Assembly: GCF_003633615.1 (NCBI RefSeq)
Contig: NZ_RBKU01000001.1
Coordinates: 930,001 to 994,000, forward strand
Direction: 5' to 3'
Length of the DNA: 64,000 nucleotides
From: Mucilaginibacter gracilis
GTDB taxonomy: Bacteria; Bacteroidota; Bacteroidia; Sphingobacteriales; Sphingobacteriaceae
The stretch's first letter is position 1; every line of letters starts with the position of its first letter. Below are positions 59,799 to 64,000 of the stretch, one piece after another. The position numbers and the translations under genes are program-made. The notes under the pieces were generated by a model. The model did no database searches, was not told where the DNA came from, and worked only from the letters and a program-made list of their open reading frames with translations.

Positions 59799-59889
59799 CC
59801 TGCCTGTTTGAAATGGTGTTCATGACTGACATTTATTCATCCGTTACAGTAGCTTTAGCAGACCCGCGCCGACTTCGGAGGCATGGCGG

Positions 59890-59953
59890 GCAAGATGGTT
59901 TGGGCACCTTTGTGCACAAACGTACATCTTGCTTAACGCGATGACCGCGTTAA
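59890..59953. other. Candidate origin of transfer (oriT)
   Basis: Nested inverted repeats lie upstream of mobA. GCAAGATG (59890-59897) pairs with CATCTTGC (59925-59932), enclosing TTTGGGCAC/GTGCACAAA (59899-59907 and 59912-59920, one mismatch). Next to them is a perfect TTAACGCG/CGCGTTAA (59933-59940 and 59946-59953). Position and dyads fit an oriT; the nic site cannot be read. Confidence 0.6.
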
Positions 59954-60042
59954 TAGGAACTGCTGCCGATAGCATCAGCGTTCGTTTATTCAAATAGCTT
60001 CCGGTTATACTTATTTATGATTAGCCCGGTATCTGCCATAAT

Positions 60043-60104
60043 GCCGCCATTTAATGGCGGCCTTGTTCCCCCCTATTGTCTTTTTCATGGCGACCATCGC
60101 CATG
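60043..60104. repeat. Two perfect hairpins between the oriT candidate and the RHH gene
   Basis: GCCGCCATT/AATGGCGGC (60043-60051 and 60053-60061, 1-nt centre) and CATGGCGA/TCGCCATG (60086-60093 and 60097-60104) are both perfect. The second lies 19 bp downstream of the RHH gene stop. Neither has a T-run on the minus strand. They may belong to oriT or to mRNA end processing. Confidence 0.6.
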
Positions 60105-60122
60105 AAGAGGCTGCATTTTTTA

Positions 60123-60392
60123 TTATGTATCACCCGTCTCATTGGCTTTGTCATTTGATGCAAGGAACTCCCTTAATGCGTGGATAGTGATATCTTTTGA
60201 CGACATATCATGCTCAACGCCGTAGGTCTTTACCTGCTTTACAAGGCTCCTGGGTATCCAGTTATTAAATTGAACTTCCTGCTCTTTAGGTGGCTCGGAG
60301 CTGACGGGCTGTACCTGTTGAATCGGCGTTTTAGGAGATTCGTTTTTTAGCTTGTCCGCAAGACTGCCGAGTTTATTTTTATAATCTTCCAT
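60123..60392 (-). CDS. Small RHH-like protein, possible partition or mobilisation partner
   Basis: An 89-aa protein. A disordered, Pro/Glu-rich N-terminal half (about 1-45) is followed by QFNNWIPRSLVKQVKTYGVEHDMSSKDITIHALREFLAS, which fits a strand-helix-helix (RHH) fold. Size, disordered arm and RHH recall ParG-like centromere-binding proteins. The next upstream gene is parA, with a repeat array between. In CTnDOT-type nomenclature this slot would be TraB-like, so a transfer role is an alternative. Confidence 0.65.
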   Translation of the reverse strand: MEDYKNKLGSLADKLKNESPKTPIQQVQPVSSEPPKEQEVQFNNWIPRSLVKQVKTYGVEHDMSSKDITIHALREFLASNDKANETGDT

Positions 60393-60470
60393 CTTTGTAG
60401 GTTTCTATAATTCTAATATTCTATAGTTACATGGGAGCGATCTATCATTGTAGGATTATAGCATTCTATT

Positions 60471-60675
60471 CTTTTAGACTGGTATACTTATAGCTTTATA
60501 AAGGTTTAAGTTGCTATAGCTTTATGTTTGTAGGAATCTAAATTGCTATCGTTCTATACTAATAGGTTTGTAGCAATCTAAATAGCTATAGGCCTATGTT
60601 TATAAGAATCTAAATTGCTATTGTTCTATGCTGATAAGTTTATAGCGTTCTAAACTGCTATAGCCTTATATCGCT
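60471..60675. repeat. 72-bp (40+32) repeat array between parA and the RHH gene
   Basis: Units of 40 and 32 bp alternate, ending in TCTAAA or a variant: 60471-60510, 60511-60542, 60543-60582, 60583-60614, 60615-60654, then a partial one. The two complete 72-bp blocks (60511-60582 and 60583-60654) match at 59 of 72 positions. Each unit has (T/C)(T/A)GCTAT near its start. The array resembles centromere-like iterons (parS). Confidence 0.75.
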
Positions 60676-60695
60676 ATACTTCTATAGTTTTAGAA

Positions 60696-61301
60696 TTATG
60701 TAGAAATGAGATCAACAATTTCCTCTGCAAGTGAAGTAATCTCTTCTTTTGCTTTCTGATCTTTGCCATTAATTATTCCGGAAGTTATGGCTGAGCTGGC
60801 GATGCTCACACGATCATGAATCATAGTCTTTAGGATGGGTGTATTCATGGTTGCTAAAAGGTCAATTACATCATTTGTAATGCCTGCCCTTGGTTTGATC
60901 ATGTTCAATATAATTGCGGCCTTTAATGTCGGGATTTTCACCTTGGCAGCTTTTATCAGAGCCAACGTTGAACGGATTGCCATCACGTCGAAAAAACCGG
61001 CCTTGGTTGGAACGACTATAAAATCAGAGCTTTCAAATAACTCCGGTAGCAGGTTTGACAGATAGGGCGGTGTATCCACTATGATCAGGTCGAAAGCAAG
61101 TTGCCGGATATTTTGCAGGTTGCTTTCACCAATGATAGATAATTGCGGAAAATCATCTTTGATGTGTAGAAGACTGCCTTGCGGGTCAATATCGACTATC
61201 GCCACAGATAGTTGGTCCTGAAAACAAAGGGCAAGATTGATAGCCAATGTGCTTTTACCTACTCCGCCCTTCTGATGCGCAATTGTGATTATTTTTGACA
61301 T
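60696..61301 (-). CDS. parA: ParA-family ATPase (TraA-like)
   Basis: A 201-aa Walker-type ATPase. The deviant Walker A KGGVGKS is at 11-17, A' VAIVDIDPQGS follows, and B is LIIVDTPPYLS. The length is that of small type Ib ParA proteins without an N-terminal HTH. It would move or position the element's DNA or relaxosome. Bacteroidetes ICEs carry such a gene (traA) upstream of the mob genes. Repeats and an RHH protein directly downstream argue for a partition-like function. Confidence 0.93.
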   Translation of the reverse strand: MSKIITIAHQKGGVGKSTLAINLALCFQDQLSVAIVDIDPQGSLLHIKDDFPQLSIIGESNLQNIRQLAFDLIIVDTPPYLSNLLPELFESSDFIVVPTKAGFFDVMAIRSTLALIKAAKVKIPTLKAAIILNMIKPRAGITNDVIDLLATMNTPILKTMIHDRVSIASSAITSGIINGKDQKAKEEITSLAEEIVDLIST

Positions 61302-61341
61302 AATTGTTGATATTATAGTTAGTGATTCAATTAATTTTCTT

Positions 61342-61460
61342 TTCCCATTTTTTCCCGTGATCGTTTCCGAAACGCATTAAGCCGTTGACAAACAATAACT
61401 TGTTTCGATCATTTTTCCCATTTGTCGGGAAAGTGGGAAAAATGGGAAAACGGGAAAAAT
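61342..61460. repeat. GGGAAAA repeats and matching inverted repeat between repA-like and parA genes
   Basis: GGGAAA-type heptamers recur every 8-9 bp at about 61427-61458 (four copies). The inverted counterpart TTTTCCCATTTTTTCCC lies at about 61342-61358 and TTTTTCCCAT at 61413-61422. The array covers the region just past the RepA-like stop, upstream of parA. It may be operator or origin iterons. Confidence 0.55.
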
Positions 61461-61471
61461 TGGAACTGTTT

Positions 61472-62443
61472 CTATTCTTCTTCCGTCTTCAGCCAACGGT
61501 GTATCGTGCTTTTCCCTTTACCCAAAATCTTCGCGATCTCTACAATATTCTTACCCTGTGAACGGAGCAACTGAGCCATATCCTTTTGTTCGTCCTTCTC
61601 TTTTAATCCGCTCAATCCAATATGCTCGGCCTCGTTAACATTATCTTCGACCAGCTCAAACCATAAGGTTTCAGGATTTAACCGAATCAATTTTGCATCT
61701 TCTGATTCTTCAAAATGCCGGGACTTATCTCGTTTTAAAATCCTTAATGTTTTATCCTGGCTACTGCGCCGCAGGAAAAAATCACCATCCGACAAGTCGG
61801 TTTTAATACCCGAACCGCTCTGCAGGTCGCTGCCGGTTAGCTGGCCGTTGGTGTGTTTGCGAAAGTGGTCGGTAACGATCAGCGCTGCACCGGAGGTGTC
61901 GCAAATAGCCAGCAACATGTTCATTACCCTTGTACTTTCCCGGCTATTGTTCAGGTCTGTTTCTGTGAAGGCCATTCGTAAGTTGTCGATCACGATCAAT
62001 ACCGGATTGTATTTTTCGACATATCCAATAATGTTTGCAAGCTCCATATTCAGCCCTGCGCGGGTGGTAAATACCAAAGCCTTGTAATTATTCTTTAGTG
62101 GCTGAGGAAGAGCGCCGTAAAGTTTTCTGCTGCGCCTTCTCATGGTGTTTGGGCTGAGCTCGTGGTTGACATACAGGGTGTTGCCATGACGGTTTATTTC
62201 CTCACCTAAGAAGCTCCCCCACTCTCCCGCAACGGCCATACAGATTTGCATACAAAGCCACGATTTGCCGACACCCCGTTGCGAGGGAAAATGAATAAGG
62301 CTTGCCTGTGGGATATACCTGCCAAACAGCAAGCCGGGATCACTCAAATGTTCTCCTTCCTCCGAAAGTTTCTCAATGGATCTGAATGTAGATTGTGTTT
62401 GATAAAACACGCCATCTGTCAACTTTTGTGTTCTGGCTTTCAT
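61472..62443 (-). CDS. RepA-like AAA ATPase with C-terminal HTH
   Basis: The 323-aa protein has a RecA-fold AAA_25/RepA-type core (about 40-235). Walker A is SQRGVGKSW at 54-62 and Walker B is VLIVIDNLRMAF. A further motif is ALIVTDHFRKHTNG. The last 35 residues form a helix-turn-helix (IVEIAKILGKGKSTIHRWLK). The RepA-type core suggests a replicative helicase; the HTH suggests sequence-specific DNA binding. It overlaps the upstream gene by 4 bp (ATGA). Confidence 0.85.
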   Translation of the reverse strand: MKARTQKLTDGVFYQTQSTFRSIEKLSEEGEHLSDPGLLFGRYIPQASLIHFPSQRGVGKSWLCMQICMAVAGEWGSFLGEEINRHGNTLYVNHELSPNTMRRRSRKLYGALPQPLKNNYKALVFTTRAGLNMELANIIGYVEKYNPVLIVIDNLRMAFTETDLNNSRESTRVMNMLLAICDTSGAALIVTDHFRKHTNGQLTGSDLQSGSGIKTDLSDGDFFLRRSSQDKTLRILKRDKSRHFEESEDAKLIRLNPETLWFELVEDNVNEAEHIGLSGLKEKDEQKDMAQLLRSQGKNIVEIAKILGKGKSTIHRWLKTEEE

Positions 62444-62697
62444 CGGCCACGATTTAATTTTAGTTGAAGGGCTACAATCCGAGACCGTTGAATATCATAA
62501 ATCCAATTGCCGGCAACAGTCTTCCAATTTTTGATTGGTGTTCCGGCCTGCGTTTTCCATTGGTGCGCGGCCTGGTAATGAAAGAAGGCTTCGGCTTCTC
62601 TGGTGGACATGCCTTGCTGGTCAAAATAGATCAGGACGTGGGGTAATATGGGCGGCACACTCCGGCCATGTCCGGTTAGTTTAATTTGATCATTCAT
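62440..62697 (-). CDS. Small hypothetical protein between HTH and RepA-like genes
   Basis: An 85-aa protein starting MNDQIKLTGHGRSVPPILPHV. I use ATG 62697 because a longer frame would overlap the HTH gene. FDQQGMSTREAEAFFHYQAAHQWKTQAGTPIKNWKTVAGNWIYDIQ looks like a small helical DNA-linked domain. Proteins of this size are common next to RepA-like genes on Bacteroidetes elements. It is coupled to the RepA-like gene by a 4-bp overlap. Confidence 0.7.
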   Translation of the reverse strand: MNDQIKLTGHGRSVPPILPHVLIYFDQQGMSTREAEAFFHYQAAHQWKTQAGTPIKNWKTVAGNWIYDIQRSRIVALQLKLNRGR

Positions 62698-62701
62698 GGC
62701 T

Positions 62702-63022
62702 TTAAGATTGGGCGTGCTGGAATTTGCGGCTGACGAACATTTGTTGTATGTCGTCCGCATCGTAGTAGATTACGCCACCGATACGGGTGTAAGGCAGCGT
62801 ACCGTTAATCCGCAAGGTTTGCAGGGTGCCAGTCGAAACGTTGAGCATCTTTTTAACCTCTTCCGTTTTGAGCCATTGTTTTGATGGCTTGCCGCCATGT
62901 TCCTTTAGCAACTTTTTGAATTCATTGATAAGTTCCTGCTTGAATATATCGAGATCGTCAAGAGTGATTAGCTGTTGCAGAAACGCTTTCTTACCGTTTG
63001 ATTTGTTTTCTGATTGGTTCAT
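62702..63022 (-). CDS. Helix-turn-helix (excisionase-like) DNA-binding protein
   Basis: A 106-aa protein. A helical N-terminus (about 10-45) is followed by an HTH_17/MerR-like domain (about 50-100: WLKTEEVKKMLNVSTGTLQTLRINGTLPYTRIGGVIYYDADDIQQMF). Such proteins act as excisionases or regulators of Bacteroidetes ICEs. It is the first gene of the leftward repA-parA-mob region, behind the promoter element shared with the tra operon. Confidence 0.88.
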   Translation of the reverse strand: MNQSENKSNGKKAFLQQLITLDDLDIFKQELINEFKKLLKEHGGKPSKQWLKTEEVKKMLNVSTGTLQTLRINGTLPYTRIGGVIYYDADDIQQMFVSRKFQHAQS

Positions 63023-63044
63023 ATGCTTTCAGATTTGTTGAGGT

Positions 63045-63101
63045 CAAATTTGAAGGCATTTCAAATTGTTCTTTCACAATTTGAACCAAGTTGGGGGAAA
63101 T
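63045..63101 (-). promoter_or_regulatory. Promoter/operator of the HTH-RepA operon, shared with the tra operon
   Basis: The 30-bp box (63101-63072, minus strand) matches 22225-22196 at 27 positions and is likewise 19 nt from a CAAATTTG box (63052-63045). An additional perfect 10-bp dyad TTCAAATTGT/ACAATTTGAA (63060-63069 and 63076-63085) overlaps it, and TCAAATTTGA lies at 63044-63053. Confidence 0.65.
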
Positions 63102-63168
63102 AAACGCATCGCAATGATGTCTTCCGTAACTTTAAATGAAAAAATAGCAACCTGCCAAAAGGATTCGT

Positions 63169-63705
63169 ATGAATCAAATATTCTCAAATGCACTTCAGGA
63201 AAATAATTTGGACTTGATAAAAGATTTTGTCAAGCTCATTGCTATGTCCGTGAGAAATGAAATGGAAAACTTTCATGTCGAACATTTGTCGGATGGTCAA
63301 ATGAAGGAACTTAATCCATTAATCAGAACTGGTATCTACAATGCTTTATTTGCAATCGCCAATCATGACAAGGATGAATTTTGTAAGATTTTTTTGGATT
63401 TCCAGGCGACTTTGATTCCTGCTTATTGGGAAGAACCTCAACTGGGTTCAGAATTTCAGAATAGCCTTTTAAGATTAACAACCCCTCAGCCAGTAGTATT
63501 TCGCTCCGAATTTCTGAATGAACAATTACAAATTGGTAACCTCTTTTTAAGTTCAGGCAATGTTTGTGTAAAAATCAAATGGTCTTTTAACTTTGCAAAT
63601 GTTGAAGGAGATAAACATAAGCACAGGAGCAAAATATCTTCGCAACTTCGGAAAGAAGGATATTCCTTTATTCCAGCCTTAGATGGATACACTAAAAAGA
63701 GATGA
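63169..63705 (+). CDS. Hypothetical protein
   Basis: A 178-aa soluble protein: a helical first half (LKDFVKLIAMSVRNEMENFHVEHL-like) and a strand-rich second half with a basic C-terminus (DGYTKKR). The family is not recognised. It is divergent from the HTH gene across a 146-bp regulatory region, so both may respond to the same operator. Confidence 0.65.
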   Translation: MNQIFSNALQENNLDLIKDFVKLIAMSVRNEMENFHVEHLSDGQMKELNPLIRTGIYNALFAIANHDKDEFCKIFLDFQATLIPAYWEEPQLGSEFQNSLLRLTTPQPVVFRSEFLNEQLQIGNLFLSSGNVCVKIKWSFNFANVEGDKHKHRSKISSQLRKEGYSFIPALDGYTKKR

Positions 63706-63747
63706 TAATAAGGGTTGCTGTGATACTTAACCATTCATATATTGCCA

Positions 63748-64000
63748 TTACTTAAGCCGGTTGATAACCTTTTTACGGAACAATGAATATTGGCTTTTAA
63801 GAGTAAGGTTAAAAGGAAAAGAATAATAGCCCCAGTTGTTTTTGAATACCATCGCTAAAAATTCAACAGTTTTTAAATTGTATTTGTCTTTTATCTTCTT
63901 AAATTCTGCGAAGGAAATAGTTTCCCCATTACCTTCATCTAATTTGTTCTGAATAACGGCTTCTACATCGCGCCTATATGGATAATTCCTTAAGTAGTTT
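63748..64000 (-). CDS. C-terminal part of an unidentified protein (runs off the window)
   Basis: The minus-strand frame is open from base 64000 to a TAA at 63748-63750, giving 83 residues. Visible are NKLDEGNGETISFAEFKKI and VEFLAMVFKNNWGYYSFPFN. No family is recognised. Its stop is 42 bp from that of the convergent gene at 63705. Confidence 0.55.
   Translation of the reverse strand, partial: NYLRNYPYRRDVEAVIQNKLDEGNGETISFAEFKKIKDKYNLKTVEFLAMVFKNNWGYYSFPFNLTLKSQYSLFRKKVINRLK

Noticed and set aside
60471-60675. Repeat array as CRISPR
   Set aside because: The whole unit is repeated with scattered changes, there are no constant repeats with unique spacers and no cas genes; an iteron/centromere array fits better.

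Overview
The window looks like a Bacteroidota chromosome, probably Sphingobacteriaceae (Mucilaginibacter/Pedobacter type). The evidence is SusC/SusD, T9SS sorting tails, RteC, CTnDOT-style Tra proteins, FecR/ECF sigma pairs and TAnnTTTG-type promoters. The taxon is inferred from these families, not from a marker comparison.

Layout. (1) 1-1628 is chromosomal: a gene end, prfA (release factor 1) and tRNA-Asp with a textbook Bacteroidetes promoter and a terminator. (2) From about 1630 to beyond the right edge lies an integrative and conjugative element (ICE) that appears to use the tRNA-Asp 3' end as its attachment site. It opens with a tyrosine recombinase (+), followed by a leftward operon (ssb, two J-domain proteins, a SWIM zinc-finger protein, ParB-like and small unknowns). 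(3) 8.4-8.6 kb is a long imperfect inverted repeat without genes. (4) 9.4-22.1 kb is one leftward conjugation operon (VirB2/3/4/6/8/9/10-like TraE, F, G, J, K, N, M). It includes three tandem TraI-like paralogues and a 55-codon membrane gene. (5) rteC closes the transfer block. (6) 23.5-55.4 kb is cargo. It contains a response regulator-lipoprotein-membrane protein-histidine kinase operon, and an AraC regulator with three operator-like repeats in front of small secreted proteins. A TlpA/SusD/SusC/FecR/ECF-sigma uptake locus follows, split by a 3.1-kb cassette (NTF2-like, alpha/beta hydrolase, NmrA-like, HxlR) with 42-bp inverted repeats at its ends. Next come a LytTR regulator with tandem 20-bp repeats and a tiny membrane protein, two large T9SS surface proteins (966 and 2792 aa) with a REC-only protein, and an XRE regulator with duplicated operators. 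(7) 56.2-63.0 kb is the leftward mobilisation/maintenance block: coupling protein, relaxase, MobA-like protein, an oriT-like hairpin region, an RHH protein, a 72-bp repeat array, ParA, a RepA-like ATPase and an HTH protein. (8) The window ends in two unrecognised genes; the right ICE end is not visible.

How it works together. A 30-bp element (27/30 identical) sits 19 nt from a CAnnTTTG box in front of both the tra operon and the HTH/RepA operon, 41 kb apart. This suggests coordinated control of transfer and replication/maintenance functions. The ParA + RHH protein + repeat array resembles a plasmid partition cassette. The cargo is mostly about sensing and surface functions: several one- and two-component regulators each sit beside a putative target promoter or small membrane protein.
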